Position numbers and translations under genes: made by a program. A stretch of 64,000 bases of DNA from Streptomyces anulatus (GTDB taxonomy: Bacteria > Actinomycetota > Actinomycetes > Streptomycetales > Streptomycetaceae), in contig NZ_JOEZ01000029.1 in the NCBI RefSeq assembly GCF_000721175.1, positions 1 to 64,000 on the forward strand, read 5' to 3'. Numbering within the stretch: position 1 is the stretch's first letter; each line of letters opens with the position of its first letter. A model generated the notes under the pieces. It searched no databases. It was given only the letters and a program-made list of their open reading frames with translations, and was not told the origin of the DNA. Positions 51,484 to 61,027 of the stretch are shown in pieces.

Positions 51484-52655
51484 TGTCCCGCCCTCTCCAC
51501 GACGGCGACGGCGTTGACGCCGCCGAAGCCGAACGCGTCCACCTGGGCGAGCCGCAGCCCGGCCTCGGCATGAGCGCCTCGTACGAAGCGGAAGCCGGCG
51601 GCCTCCTCGACCGGCTCGCGCAGTCCGACGGTCGGCGGCACCCGGCCCGACTCCAGCGACTTCAGGGCGACGATCAGACCGAGCAGGCCCGAACCGCCCG
51701 AGGTGTGGCCGGTCATCGACTTCACCGCTGTCATCAGCGGGTTGCCGGCGTGCGGGCCGAAGACCTGGCCGATCGCGAGGGCCTCGGCCTCGTCGTTGAG
51801 GAGCGTCCCGGTACCGTGCAGCATCACCAGGTCGATGTCCTCGGACTTCACCCCGGCGAGCCGGTGCGCGCCCAGGAGCGCCTGTGCGACTCCTTCGGCG
51901 TCCGGTGCGGTCACGTGGAACCCGTCGCAGTTGACGTACACCGAGCGCAGCAGCCCGCGGACCGTTTCGCCGAGCCGGCCGTCGGCGCGCCGGAGCACGA
52001 TCGCGGCGGCTCCGTCGCCCATCAGGACGCCCTTGCGGTCCTTGTCAAACGGCCTCACCTGGTCCGGTGGCTGCATGTGCACCCGGTCCAGCAGGCCGTA
52101 CATGCTCTCGGTGAGCGTGTCGACTCCGGCGACGATGACGGTCTCGGCGCCCTGGGCGGCCAGGAGATCGCTGCCCATCGCCAGGGCGTAGAGCGAGGCC
52201 GAGCACGCGTTGGAGAAGGTGTAGGTGCGAACGGCGCCGAACCGTTCCCGCAGTGCCGTCCCGAAGTGCAGCTCCGACACGTCGAACGCGGCGCCGTCCC
52301 GCCAGCCCAGCTCGGCGGAGCGCAGTTCCCGCAGTCCGGTGCCGATCAGGATCGGCACCTCGCTGAGGTCGTCCCCGAGGCCCGCGTCCCGGGCCGCCTC
52401 CTCGACGGCCCTGATGAGCCAGCGGGTGGCCCGGCCCGTCACGTCGCCGCCGCCGTCCGGCCGGTCGTCGATCTCGTACGCGTGCTGGGCCCGGAACCGG
52501 CTCCGGTCGAAGCCGCGCAGTTCCGCGCGGCCCGTGCGGCCCGCGCACAGGGAGTCGAAGACCTCGTCGACCGAGCCACCGACGCTGTTGACGGCGCCGA
52601 GTCCGACGACCGCCTGGGGCTGTGTCCCGGGTTGCTCCAGCAGCGGGGCCGTCAT
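51480..52655 (-). CDS. Beta-ketoacyl synthase (KS), active triad, 2
   Basis: A 391-aa protein. SNACSASLYA (Cys151), LHGTGT (His280), TGHTSGG (His317), C-terminal VDAFGFGGVNAVAVV. It is N-terminally shorter and more divergent than KS1 and KS3, suggesting a different position in chain building, such as priming or late extension. ATG 52655 overlaps the KS3 stop. Confidence 0.93.
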   Translation of the reverse strand: MTAPLLEQPGTQPQAVVGLGAVNSVGGSVDEVFDSLCAGRTGRAELRGFDRSRFRAQHAYEIDDRPDGGGDVTGRATRWLIRAVEEAARDAGLGDDLSEVPILIGTGLRELRSAELGWRDGAAFDVSELHFGTALRERFGAVRTYTFSNACSASLYALAMGSDLLAAQGAETVIVAGVDTLTESMYGLLDRVHMQPPDQVRPFDKDRKGVLMGDGAAAIVLRRADGRLGETVRGLLRSVYVNCDGFHVTAPDAEGVAQALLGAHRLAGVKSEDIDLVMLHGTGTLLNDEAEALAIGQVFGPHAGNPLMTAVKSMTGHTSGGSGLLGLIVALKSLESGRVPPTVGLREPVEEAAGFRFVRGAHAEAGLRLAQVDAFGFGGVNAVAVVERAGQ

Positions 52656-53884
52656 GACCGCACCGCCTCGTACTTGCCGAAGATCACGACCGAGTTGTTG
52701 CCGCCGAACGCGAGCCCGTTGTTCTGCACCACGCGCAGGTCGGCCTCGATGGCCTCGTTGGGGACGCAGTCGACGTTGCACTCGGGGTCGGTCTCGACGT
52801 GGTTGATCGTCGGCGGGATGAACCCCTCGGTGATCGCCAGGGCGCACGCGATGGAGGACAGCGCGCTCGCGGCCCCCATGCTGTGACCGAGCATCGACTT
52901 GATCGAGATGGTCCGGGGGGTGTCGTCGCCGAACACCTGGCGGATCGCCCGTGCTTCGGTGACGTCGTTGGCCTTGGTGCCGGTGCCGTGCGCGGAGATG
53001 AAGTCCACGTCCTCGGGCTTCACGCCGGCGCCGTCGAGCGCCAGCTGCATGCACTGCGCCACGCTGTCCTGGTTCGGAGCCACGGGGTGGTACGCGTCGC
53101 AGTTGAGCCCGTAGCCGAGCACCTCCGCGTAGATGTGCGCGTTGCGGGCCAGCGCCGATTCGAGGCTCTCCATCAGGAGGACTCCGGCGCCCTCACCGGT
53201 GAGGATGCCCTGGCGGTTGATGTCGAAGGGCCGGCAGACCTCCGGCGCGATGGTGCCCAGCCGGTAGAAGCCCGTGAACGTCTTCCGGCACATGGCGTCG
53301 GCACCGCCGCACAGGGCGAACTCGACCTCTCCGGTGCGGATGGCGTCGTAGCCATAGCCGATCGCGTAGTTGCCCGCCGCACACGCGGTGGGCAGCGTCA
53401 CCGCTTCGACCTGGGTGAGCTTGAACTCCCGTGCCACCGTGGCGGACAGCCGTCCGGCCGGCACCCGGGCGGCGACCTTCCGGTCCATCCGCTCGGGTCC
53501 CTCCCTGACCTCGGTCTCGACCAGCTGGTCGAGGTCCCTGGACTCGCCGTCGGTGGTGCCGATGGAGATCAGGCACCTCCTGGCGGCCAGGTCGGCCTCG
53601 TCCAGATCGGCGTCGGCGAGGGCCATCCGGGACGCCGCCACCGAGAACTGGCTCGCCCGGCCCAGCTCCTCGATGTCGAAGTTGCGGATCCACTCGCCGG
53701 GATCGAAGTCGACGATCTCGCAGCCGTTCGCGTGTTCGAACCCCTTGGTGTCGAACGCTGTGATCGGTTTGGCGGCGCTGCGGCCGGAACGAAGTCCGGC
53801 CAGGAACTCGGAGGCCCCCAGGCCGATGCTGGAAACCGCACCGAGCCCGGTTATGACAACTCTGTTCGACGATACGTCAGGCAT
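52652..53884 (-). CDS. Beta-ketoacyl synthase (KS), active triad, 3
   Basis: A 410-aa protein, the most canonical FabF-like of the three: PTACAAGNYA (Cys168), SAHGTGT (His299), LGHSMGA (His334), LAFGGNNSVV. It stands first after ACP2 and has no CLF-like gene directly attached, so it may work as a homodimer or with the remote CLF-like protein at 42180. Start ATG 53884 after GGGGGTG; a GTG two codons upstream is possible. Confidence 0.94.
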   Translation of the reverse strand: MPDVSSNRVVITGLGAVSSIGLGASEFLAGLRSGRSAAKPITAFDTKGFEHANGCEIVDFDPGEWIRNFDIEELGRASQFSVAASRMALADADLDEADLAARRCLISIGTTDGESRDLDQLVETEVREGPERMDRKVAARVPAGRLSATVAREFKLTQVEAVTLPTACAAGNYAIGYGYDAIRTGEVEFALCGGADAMCRKTFTGFYRLGTIAPEVCRPFDINRQGILTGEGAGVLLMESLESALARNAHIYAEVLGYGLNCDAYHPVAPNQDSVAQCMQLALDGAGVKPEDVDFISAHGTGTKANDVTEARAIRQVFGDDTPRTISIKSMLGHSMGAASALSSIACALAITEGFIPPTINHVETDPECNVDCVPNEAIEADLRVVQNNGLAFGGNNSVVIFGKYEAVRS

Positions 53885-53961
53885 ATTCACCCCCACATAT
53901 GGCGGGCCGCACGGCGGCCACCACCAGGTCACTCATCCACGGGCGCAGCGCCACTTCTCCG

Positions 53962-54216
53962 CTACTTCCAGCCGGCCGATTCCGAGACGACCTCGTAGAC
54001 ACCCGCGAGGTTGACCATCCGGCCGAGCTCGGACTGGTTGATGACGATGTTGAAGGCCTTCTCCAGGGATGCCAGGATTTCGATCGCACGCAACGAGTCG
54101 GCGTCGTGGTCCTCCTTGAAAAGGCTTACCTGGGTGACGTCATCCGGTTCGATCTCAAGGATGTCGCAGACGATTTCCTTGATGGTTTCCTGACGTTCCG
54201 CAGTCACTGCAGTCAC
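53962..54216 (-). CDS. Acyl carrier protein 2
   Basis: An 84-aa protein with phosphopantetheine site DADSLRAIE (Ser41). It differs from ACP1 in having KEIVCDILEIEPDDV and an unusual HDADS instead of GxDS. It is the first gene of the long transcript, with the divergent promoter region to its right. GTG 54216 is chosen, as GAAGAGGG lies just before it. Confidence 0.92.
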   Translation of the reverse strand: MTAVTAERQETIKEIVCDILEIEPDDVTQVSLFKEDHDADSLRAIEILASLEKAFNIVINQSELGRMVNLAGVYEVVSESAGWK

Positions 54217-54544
54217 AGTGGGTCCCTCTTCCCTGAGGCTCAACAAGCTGGATACGAGAAGGCGTTGACGAGGTCCTCCGCGTTGCCAACAAGCTATTCA
54301 GCAGGTTTCGGCTCGACAAGCAATCCGACAACTACCTGCCAGCCCGACCAGGTTCGACCGGATTTCCCGACGTTCTGGCATTTAGCTGACAGCGTCCCCC
54401 TGCAACCGGACCGCCTGTCCTGTCAGCAAGTTGCCGAGCCTGGCAGCAAACTGTGCGGTCGTTGCCGCCCCGGGCTCCCCGGTGTTTCGATACCACGCAC
54501 TTCGGAGCCACGACGCATCACGACGGTCCACGGAAGGGCGTGCC
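54217..54544. promoter_or_regulatory. Divergent promoter region of the main biosynthetic transcript and the P450 gene, with shared operator
   Basis: About 330 AT-richer bases between divergent genes. TGGCATTTAGCTGACA (54376-54391) matches the exporter operator (13 of 16) and the reverse of 58156-58171 (14 of 16). Two weaker related repeats, TGTCAGCAAGTTG (54421) and TGGCAGCAAACTG (54441), lie 20 bases apart on its right. Exact -10 and -35 elements are not clear to me. Confidence 0.6.
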
Positions 54545-55996
54545 ATGACCCAGTCCGCCACCTCACCCCTCGCACCGGTGCCACGGCTCTCCGGTCGTGC
54601 CTTCATCGGGAACACCTGGGAGTTCAAGCAAGACCGACTCGCCCTGTTCTCCCGCACGTTCGAGGAGTGCGGGGACCTCGGCATCTACACGATCGCCGGC
54701 CAGGACCTCTACCTCGCGAACTCGGTCGAGCTGGTCCACGAGATCCTCATCAGGAACGGCAGCCTGTTCGAGAAGACCGACCGGTTCCGCTCCTTCGCCC
54801 GGCCGCTGCTCGGCGACGGCCTGCTGACCGCGACGAACGAGCAGCACAAACCGAACCGCCGGATGATCCAACCGCGCTTTCACGCCGCGGCCGTGAAGAC
54901 CTCCGCGGACGTGGCCGCGCGGGTCTCACAGATAGTCTCGGACCGCTGGACCGACGGCGGTGTGGTCGACGTACGGCGCGAGATGGTCTCGGTGATGCTC
55001 GGGACCGTGGGCCAGAACCTGTTCAGCCGCGACGTCCTGGGCGAGGCCGACGAGCTGGGCAACGCGCTCACCGACGCCATCCACGGGTTCGACTCCCAGG
55101 CCAGCGCTCTGATCCCGCTCACCATCGAGTGGCCCACCCCTGCGAACCTCCGCTACCGGCGTGCGATCGAGCGTCTGGAGCGGACCTTCTACGCCTTGCT
55201 CGCGGAACGGCGGGCGGCGGCCGAGAAGCCGGACGACTGGCTCAACCTCCTCATGGAGTCCACCTACGAGGACGGCACCCCGATCAGCGACAAGCAGATC
55301 CGGGACGAGGCACTCAACATGTTCATGCCTGGTCACGAGACCACCGCCACGGCGCTGAGCTGGAGCTTCCACCTGCTCGCCGAGCACCCGGAGATCTACC
55401 GGAAGCTCCTCACCGAGGTGGACGAGGTCCTCGGCGGCCGGACGCCGACGCTGGCCGACCTGCCGCGTCTTCCCTACGCCCTACAGGTCTTCAAGGAGGC
55501 GATGCGCCTCTACCCGCCGGTCTACATGTTCACCCGGCAGGCCACCGTCGACGTCGAGATCCTCGGCCATCTCATCCCGGCCGGCGCCGCCGTGGCGTTC
55601 AGCCCGTACGTCCTGCACCGCAGGGCCGACTACTTCACCGACCCGGAGCGCTTCGACCCCGACCGGTTCTCGCCCGAGCGCGAGGCACAGCTCCCCCGGC
55701 ACTCCTACCTGCCGTTCGGCGCCGGGCACCGGGTCTGCATCGGGAACCACCACGCACTGCTCAACGGCCACGTCTCGCTCGTCACGCTCGCGCAGCGGGT
55801 CCGCCTGAGCAGCGTGCCGGGAGCCTCGCCGGTCAAGGAACCCATGGTCACGCTGCGTCCGAAGGGCAGCCTGCGCATGAGGGTCGAACGACGGGCCGCG
55901 CCCGCGGTCTCCGCCGTCCGGGCAGCCGCGCAGGAGCACCCGGACCCCGGCGGCACCGCCACCTCGTGCCCGTACAACGGAACGCCCGGCCAGTAA
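54545..55996 (+). CDS. Cytochrome P450
   Basis: A 483-aa P450. I-helix oxygen-binding motif MPGHETTATAL, ExxR in FKEAMRLYPPV, and haem-binding FGAGHRVCIGNHHA with Cys near 397. Its first residues lack a membrane anchor. A Pro/Ala-rich C-terminal tail ends at the stop, 22 bases before the next gene. It probably hydroxylates or epoxidises the product chain. ATG 54545 has GGAAGG before it. Confidence 0.93.
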   Translation: MTQSATSPLAPVPRLSGRAFIGNTWEFKQDRLALFSRTFEECGDLGIYTIAGQDLYLANSVELVHEILIRNGSLFEKTDRFRSFARPLLGDGLLTATNEQHKPNRRMIQPRFHAAAVKTSADVAARVSQIVSDRWTDGGVVDVRREMVSVMLGTVGQNLFSRDVLGEADELGNALTDAIHGFDSQASALIPLTIEWPTPANLRYRRAIERLERTFYALLAERRAAAEKPDDWLNLLMESTYEDGTPISDKQIRDEALNMFMPGHETTATALSWSFHLLAEHPEIYRKLLTEVDEVLGGRTPTLADLPRLPYALQVFKEAMRLYPPVYMFTRQATVDVEILGHLIPAGAAVAFSPYVLHRRADYFTDPERFDPDRFSPEREAQLPRHSYLPFGAGHRVCIGNHHALLNGHVSLVTLAQRVRLSSVPGASPVKEPMVTLRPKGSLRMRVERRAAPAVSAVRAAAQEHPDPGGTATSCPYNGTPGQ

Positions 55997-56018
55997 CCAC
56001 AGACACGGAAGGCGCCCC

Positions 56019-56969
56019 ATGCCCCGACCCGACGCCCGGCCCGACGCCCGATCGGGCGTACGGGGCAGCTCCGAGGATCCCGGACCTCTCACCACCGTCG
56101 ACCAGGAGCTGCCGCTCGACAGCTCCGCCGGCCTGGTCAACGCGATCCTCGTCTCGGCGAATCGTTCGCTCGCCGGAAAGCCACTCCACCACGCTTCGGC
56201 CCGCCGCCTGTTCACAGGGGGCGGCGACGCTGAGGCAGCACGGCCTCACGCACGTCCGACCACCACCGCGTACGCCACGGTGTCGACCACCGCCGAGGTG
56301 CTCGACCACCCGGCGGCGCACGAAAGCCTGCTGACTCCGGTCGAGCGCGGGCGGGCCGCGCGGTTCCGGCACGAGGCCTCGCGGCTGGACTTCGTCGCAG
56401 CGCATCTGCTCGTCCGCCTGTGTGCGGGCCGGCTGCTGGGCGTCGCGCCCGCGGACATCGAACTGGCCCAGTACTGCGAGGAGTGCGCACAGCACGGTCA
56501 CGGCCGACCGTATGTGACGAGTCACCCCGATGTGCAGGTCAGCCTCTCGCACACCCGGGGTGTCGTCGCCGCCGCGGCCGGCCCCTCGGCCGTAGGGGTC
56601 GACGTCGAGTTGCTGGGCCGTCGGAAGGTGGACCCCGCGGTACTCGAACAGGTCCTGTCACGTGGCGAGTTGCGTCTGTGCGGGAAGTCCGCCGACCCAC
56701 AGGGCGTCTTCATGCGGCAGTGGGTGCGCAAGGAGGCCCTGGTGAAGGCCGGCCGGACGTCGAGGGACACGATGCGCGAGGTCGACCTCTCGGGGCTGCC
56801 GCTCATGCCGGGCGGATCCGGCACCTCGGTGCAGCGCAGCCGCTTCGAGAAGTTCCACGTCCTCGACCTGGCGGACAAGCGACGCGGTGCGCTGGCCGCC
56901 GTGGTGAGCGCCGCCCCGATCCTGCTCACCGGTGAGATCCGCAGGCCGGTCTCGCTCGCTTCCCGCTGA
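56019..56969 (+). CDS. 4'-phosphopantetheinyl transferase (Sfp-type)
   Basis: A 316-aa protein. The Sfp-type core has GVDVELLGRR (Mg site), and WVRKEALVKAGR in the last third; before it RAARFRHEASRLDFVAAHLL is the usual substrate helix of the N-terminal half. The first 90 or so residues are an unusual low-complexity extension, so a start further inside the frame is possible. It activates the carrier proteins of the cluster by adding the phosphopantetheine arm. ATG 56019 follows GGAAGG. Confidence 0.9.
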   Translation: MPRPDARPDARSGVRGSSEDPGPLTTVDQELPLDSSAGLVNAILVSANRSLAGKPLHHASARRLFTGGGDAEAARPHARPTTTAYATVSTTAEVLDHPAAHESLLTPVERGRAARFRHEASRLDFVAAHLLVRLCAGRLLGVAPADIELAQYCEECAQHGHGRPYVTSHPDVQVSLSHTRGVVAAAAGPSAVGVDVELLGRRKVDPAVLEQVLSRGELRLCGKSADPQGVFMRQWVRKEALVKAGRTSRDTMREVDLSGLPLMPGGSGTSVQRSRFEKFHVLDLADKRRGALAAVVSAAPILLTGEIRRPVSLASR

Positions 56970-56994
56970 AGCGTGCGGCGTGAACGCCGTCGCA

Positions 56995-57041
56995 GGGTGG
57001 CGGGGCTGCCGCGGACCTCGTCCCCGGCAGCCCCGCCACCC
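56995..57041. terminator. Bidirectional terminator between PPTase and malonyltransferase genes
   Basis: A perfect 17-bp stem (56995-57011 with 57025-57041) and 13-base loop lies between converging genes. Confidence 0.88.
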
Positions 57042-57047
57042 CGGCCC

Positions 57048-57992
57048 TCAGGTACCGACGGCCATGCCTCGGACGGGCTCCAGCTCCTCCGGCCCGTTCA
57101 GTGACACGACCTCGACCTCGGGGTCGATCCGCCTGATCAGGCCGGCCAGCGTACGTCCCGGACCGAGTTCGACCAGTTTCCGGCAGCCGAGCACCCCGGT
57201 CAGGGTCCGTACGCTCTGCTCCCACAGCACCGGCGAGGTCAGCTGCCGGACACCCAGCTCGGCCCAGTCGCCGGTGTACGGCTCGGCATCGACATTGGCC
57301 ACGACGGGCAGGTGCGCGGGGGTGAACGCGGTGTCCTTCAGCGCCCTGCGCAGGGGCGCGACCGCCGGGGCCATGTAGGGGCTGTGGAAGGCGCCGCCCA
57401 CCTGGAGCCGGATCATCTTCCCGCCGATCGAGGAAGCGTGCTCCTCGACCAGCGCGACCCCTTCGGGAGAGCCCGACACCACGGTCTGGCCCGGGGCGTT
57501 CACATTGGCGACCCACACCTCCGGGCCCGACGCCCGCACCGCGGCCACCAGATCGTCGACTTCGGGCAGCGGCGCGGCGACGAGGACCCCCATGGTGCCC
57601 GCTCGCTGCTCGGCGGCGTCCCTCATGGCACGGCCGCGCGCGGCCACCAGTGCGGCGGCCGCGCCCACGGTCAGCGCGCCCGCCGCGGTGAGGGCCGCGT
57701 ACTCACCCAGGCTGTGCCCGGCGCAGGCGACGACCGTGGTGCCGAGCGCTCCGCGCCGTACCGCCTCGGCATGGGCGACCACGGCAACCGAGAAGACGGT
57801 GAGCTGTGCCAGATCGGTACGCCGCAGCTGCTCGGTGGAGGTGTGCAGCAGCAGCTCGGGGAGGTCCTCCCCGGTGGCCTCGGAAATCTGCTCGGTGAGT
57901 TCCCACGACGGGGTTTCCCGCCACTGCTCACCCATCCCCTGCCGTTGAGTTCCCTGGCCCGGAAATACCAGCCCGATGGGCAACTGACTCAT
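57048..57992 (-). CDS. Malonyl-CoA:ACP acyltransferase (FabD-type)
   Basis: A 314-aa protein. VFPGQGTQRQGMG at the N-terminus, GHSLGE (Ser94) in the elbow, GGAFHSPYM with the catalytic His. It charges the ACPs with malonate. Transcribed alone to the left from the promoter region shared with the ligase gene, towards the terminator at 56995. ATG 57992. The presence of a dedicated acyltransferase means the cluster need not borrow FabD of primary metabolism. Confidence 0.93.
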   Translation of the reverse strand: MSQLPIGLVFPGQGTQRQGMGEQWRETPSWELTEQISEATGEDLPELLLHTSTEQLRRTDLAQLTVFSVAVVAHAEAVRRGALGTTVVACAGHSLGEYAALTAAGALTVGAAAALVAARGRAMRDAAEQRAGTMGVLVAAPLPEVDDLVAAVRASGPEVWVANVNAPGQTVVSGSPEGVALVEEHASSIGGKMIRLQVGGAFHSPYMAPAVAPLRRALKDTAFTPAHLPVVANVDAEPYTGDWAELGVRQLTSPVLWEQSVRTLTGVLGCRKLVELGPGRTLAGLIRRIDPEVEVVSLNGPEELEPVRGMAVGT

Positions 57993-58134
57993 GGATCCGC
58001 CTTCTGGCCGGCCTGCCCCGACGGGCTGGCAGTCGCTTCTTGGCGCCCCATGGAAGTTCCTGGATCCGGCCCTTCACAAGAGCCCTTTCAGGAAGCTGCC
58101 ACGAACGGCCCCGAGGTCCGCCCGGCGAACGCCC

Positions 58135-58171
58135 TGTCCACTAGATGTCACCCTGTGTCCACTAAATGCCA
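58135..58171. promoter_or_regulatory. Tandem cluster operators in the acyltransferase/ligase divergent promoter
   Basis: TGTCCACTAGATGTCA (58135-58150) and TGTCCACTAAATGCCA (58156-58171) repeat directly with 21-base spacing, two turns of DNA. Read on the minus strand they are TGACATCTAGTGGACA and TGGCATTTAGTGGACA, closely related to TGGCATTTAGCTGACA at 54376. Confidence 0.68.
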
Positions 58172-58267
58172 TCCCGCGCCACCCGCGGCGGCCGGACCCT
58201 ACTGTTCTCCCGTGACTCGCACGACCGGCCGGACGTGGACACGAGAATGAAGGGGACCGGAGGGAAA

Positions 58268-61027
58268 GTGACCGATTCGCCGCCGCGCACCATCGCCGGC
58301 CTACTGACCCGGGCAGCGCAGAACCATCCGGATTCGGGACTTGACTACTGCCGGGGCGGCGCATCCGCCCCGTACGTTTCCCAGAGATATCCGGAGTTGC
58401 TGAGACAGTCCCGCGAAATTCTCGCCGGACTGCGGTCACGCGGACTCGTGGCGCGGGACAAGGTCGTGCTGTGCCTGGAGCACCCGGGGGAATTCCTCCC
58501 CGCCTTCTGGGCCTGCGTACTGGGCGGTTTCGTGCCCTGCCCGGTCGCGCCGGTACTCGGCGATCCGGAGCGCTGGACCGCTCAGCTCCGCCATGTCGAC
58601 CGGCTGCTGGACAAGCCCCTGATCGTCACCGGTGCTTCGCTCGCCGCCGAACTGCCCCGGGTCGACGGGGTCTCCGTCTCCACACTGGATTCGCTGTACG
58701 GACATGAGCCGGCCACCGAGCTGCACGAGGCGGCCCCCGAGGACACGGCCGTGCTGGTCCTGACGTCGGGTTCCACCGGCAACTCCAAGGCGGTCGAGCT
58801 CACCCACGCCAATCTGCTGGCGTCCATGGCGGGCAAGAACGGCGCCCACCGGCTCACCCCGGCGGACACCACCCTCAACTGGATCTCCTTCGACCATGTG
58901 GCGGCCCTGCTCGAATGCCATCTGCTGCCGATGTACGTGGGCTGCCGGCAGCTGCACGTCGAAGCGGCGGTGATAGTCGGCGAGCCCCTGGAGTTCCTGA
59001 GGCTCCTGTCCCGGCACGGCGTCACGATGACCTTCACCCCCAACTTCCTGCTGGGTCTGCTGAATTCGTCCGACATCGGCGCCGAGACCTTCGACCTGAG
59101 CCGGGTGCGCCACATCATCAGCGGCGGTGAGGCCGTGGTCGTCGCCACCGGCCGTGCCTTCCTCGACCGCTTCGCCCCGCACGGCCTCGCCCCCGACGCT
59201 CTGTGGCCGGCCTTCGGGATGACCGAGACCTGCGCGGGGAGCATCTACTCCCGCGGCTTCCCGCGGACGGACGCCCACGCGGAGTTCGCCAACCTCGGGA
59301 CCCCCGTCGAGCGGCTGAGCATCCGCGTCGCCGACGAGCGTGGCCGGGCACTGCCGGAGGGCGGCGTCGGCGAGCTCCAGCTCTCCGGCCCCATGATCAG
59401 CCCCGGCTACCACAACGACGAGCAGGCCACCGCCGAATCCCGCACCGCCGACGGCTGGTTCCGCAGCGGTGACCTGGGACGCATCGACGAGGGCCGGCTG
59501 ACCCTGGTGGGACGCAGCAAGGACAGCGTCATCGTCAACGGGGTCAACTACTTCAGCCATGACCTCGAAGCCGTGCTCGAACAGCTGGAAGGGGTGGCGG
59601 GATCCTATGTCGCCGCCTTCCCCACCCGGCCCGCCGGGAGCGACACGGAGCACCTGGTGATCGCCTTCCACCCGGCGCCGGAAGCCGCCGCCCCGGGCGA
59701 CGAGACGCACCTCTTCCGGGTGCTGGCCGCGGTGCGCAGCACCACGGTGATGCACTGGGGATTCCGACCGGCCCTGATCCTTCCGCTGCCGAAGGACGCC
59801 TTCCCCAAGACCAGCCTCGGCAAGATCCGGCGTGCGCTGATGCGCGAGCGGCTGGAGGCCGGTGCCTATGACGGGGCCGTGCGGGAGGTGGCCGAGGTCA
59901 ACCTGCGCAGGCTCGGCGGCTACACGGCCCCCGAGGGCGAGACCGAGCGGGTACTGGCCGAGATCTACGCCGAGCTGTTCGACACCGATCCCGGCTCGAT
60001 CAGTGCCCACGCGAACTTCTTCGACCTGGGCGGGACGTCACTGGACATCCTGCGGCTGCGCAACAAGGTCGCCCGGCGACTGGACGCCCACGGTCTCCAG
60101 ATCATCCACGTCCTGACGGCGCCCACCGTGCGCATGCTCGCCTCGAAGCTGGCCGGGGACGCGCAGCCGGACACGTGGGCGTACGACCCGGTCGTGCCGA
60201 TGCAGCTCAGCGGCGACAAGACCCCGCTGTTCTGCGTACACCCGGGTGTCGGCGAAGTACTGGTCTTCGTCAACCTCGCCCAGTACTTCGTGGGCGACCG
60301 CCCCTTCTACGCACTGCGCGCCCGCGGCTTCAACGAGGGCGAGAAGCCCTTCACCAGCTTCGAGGAGATGGTGGACACGTACGTGGCCGCCATCCGCGAG
60401 CGTCAGCCGCACGGCCCGTACGCGGTCGCCGGGTACTCCTTCGGCGGCGCGGTGGCCTTCGAGATGGCCAAGGTCCTGGAGGCGGCCGGCGAGCGGGTGG
60501 ACTTCGTCGGCAGCTTCAACCTCCCGCCGCACATCAAGTACCGCATGAACGAACTCGACTTCGTCGAGACCGCGGTGAATCTCGCCTTCTTCCTCGGCCT
60601 CATCGACAAGCAGCAGTCCCTCGACCTGCCCGAGCAGTTGCGCGCACTGCCGTGGGAGGAACGGTCGGCCCGCCTCATCGAGATCGCCCCACCGGACAGG
60701 ATCGTGGAACTCGACCTCGATCCGCAGAGGTTCTGCGCCTGGGCACAGCTCGCGGACGGCCTCACCGACCTCGGCCGCGGCTATGAGCCGAGCGGCAGGG
60801 TCCGGTCCATGAGCGTCTTCTACGCCGTTCCGCTGCGCGGTTCCAAGGAGGACTGGCTGCGCGACGAACTGCGCCGCTGGGACGAGCACACCACCGGGGC
60901 CAACCGGTACGTCGACGTGCCGGGTGAGCACTACACGCTCATGGGCCCCCGGCATGTGGCCGCCTTCCAGGCGATTCTGCGCCGGGAACTCGATCTGTCC
61001 ATGGGCGATGTGGAGGCACAGCGGTGA
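58268..61027 (+). CDS. Adenylation-carrier-thioesterase (A-T-TE) protein
   Basis: A 919-aa protein. Adenylation (fatty-acyl-AMP-ligase-like) domain about 1-560: [60 protein letters not shown], then the Lys in [11 protein letters not shown]. Carrier domain about 565-660 with [13 protein letters not shown] (Ser591). Thioesterase about 690-915 with [18 protein letters not shown] (nucleophile Ser). There is no condensation domain. It would activate a carboxylic acid as AMP ester, tether it, and release or join it. GTG 58268 sits 4-5 bases after GGAGGG and is preferred over ATG 58247. The next gene overlaps by 4 bases. Confidence 0.9.
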   Translation: MTDSPPRTIAGLLTRAAQNHPDSGLDYCRGGASAPYVSQRYPELLRQSREILAGLRSRGLVARDKVVLCLEHPGEFLPAFWACVLGGFVPCPVAPVLGDPERWTAQLRHVDRLLDKPLIVTGASLAAELPRVDGVSVSTLDSLYGHEPATELHEAAPEDTAVLVLTSGSTGNSKAVELTHANLLASMAGKNGAHRLTPADTTLNWISFDHVAALLECHLLPMYVGCRQLHVEAAVIVGEPLEFLRLLSRHGVTMTFTPNFLLGLLNSSDIGAETFDLSRVRHIISGGEAVVVATGRAFLDRFAPHGLAPDALWPAFGMTETCAGSIYSRGFPRTDAHAEFANLGTPVERLSIRVADERGRALPEGGVGELQLSGPMISPGYHNDEQATAESRTADGWFRSGDLGRIDEGRLTLVGRSKDSVIVNGVNYFSHDLEAVLEQLEGVAGSYVAAFPTRPAGSDTEHLVIAFHPAPEAAAPGDETHLFRVLAAVRSTTVMHWGFRPALILPLPKDAFPKTSLGKIRRALMRERLEAGAYDGAVREVAEVNLRRLGGYTAPEGETERVLAEIYAELFDTDPGSISAHANFFDLGGTSLDILRLRNKVARRLDAHGLQIIHVLTAPTVRMLASKLAGDAQPDTWAYDPVVPMQLSGDKTPLFCVHPGVGEVLVFVNLAQYFVGDRPFYALRARGFNEGEKPFTSFEEMVDTYVAAIRERQPHGPYAVAGYSFGGAVAFEMAKVLEAAGERVDFVGSFNLPPHIKYRMNELDFVETAVNLAFFLGLIDKQQSLDLPEQLRALPWEERSARLIEIAPPDRIVELDLDPQRFCAWAQLADGLTDLGRGYEPSGRVRSMSVFYAVPLRGSKEDWLRDELRRWDEHTTGANRYVDVPGEHYTLMGPRHVAAFQAILRRELDLSMGDVEAQR

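Noticed and set aside
49637..51571. Single 644-residue protein joining the hydrolase to upstream sequence
   Set aside because: The upstream half is out-of-frame reading of the CLF-like gene; ATG 50518 in an ATGA overlap is the proper start.
53899..56334. 811-codon plus-strand frame across ACP2 and the P450 gene
   Set aside because: Out-of-frame reading over the P450 gene with Arg-rich composition; not a protein.
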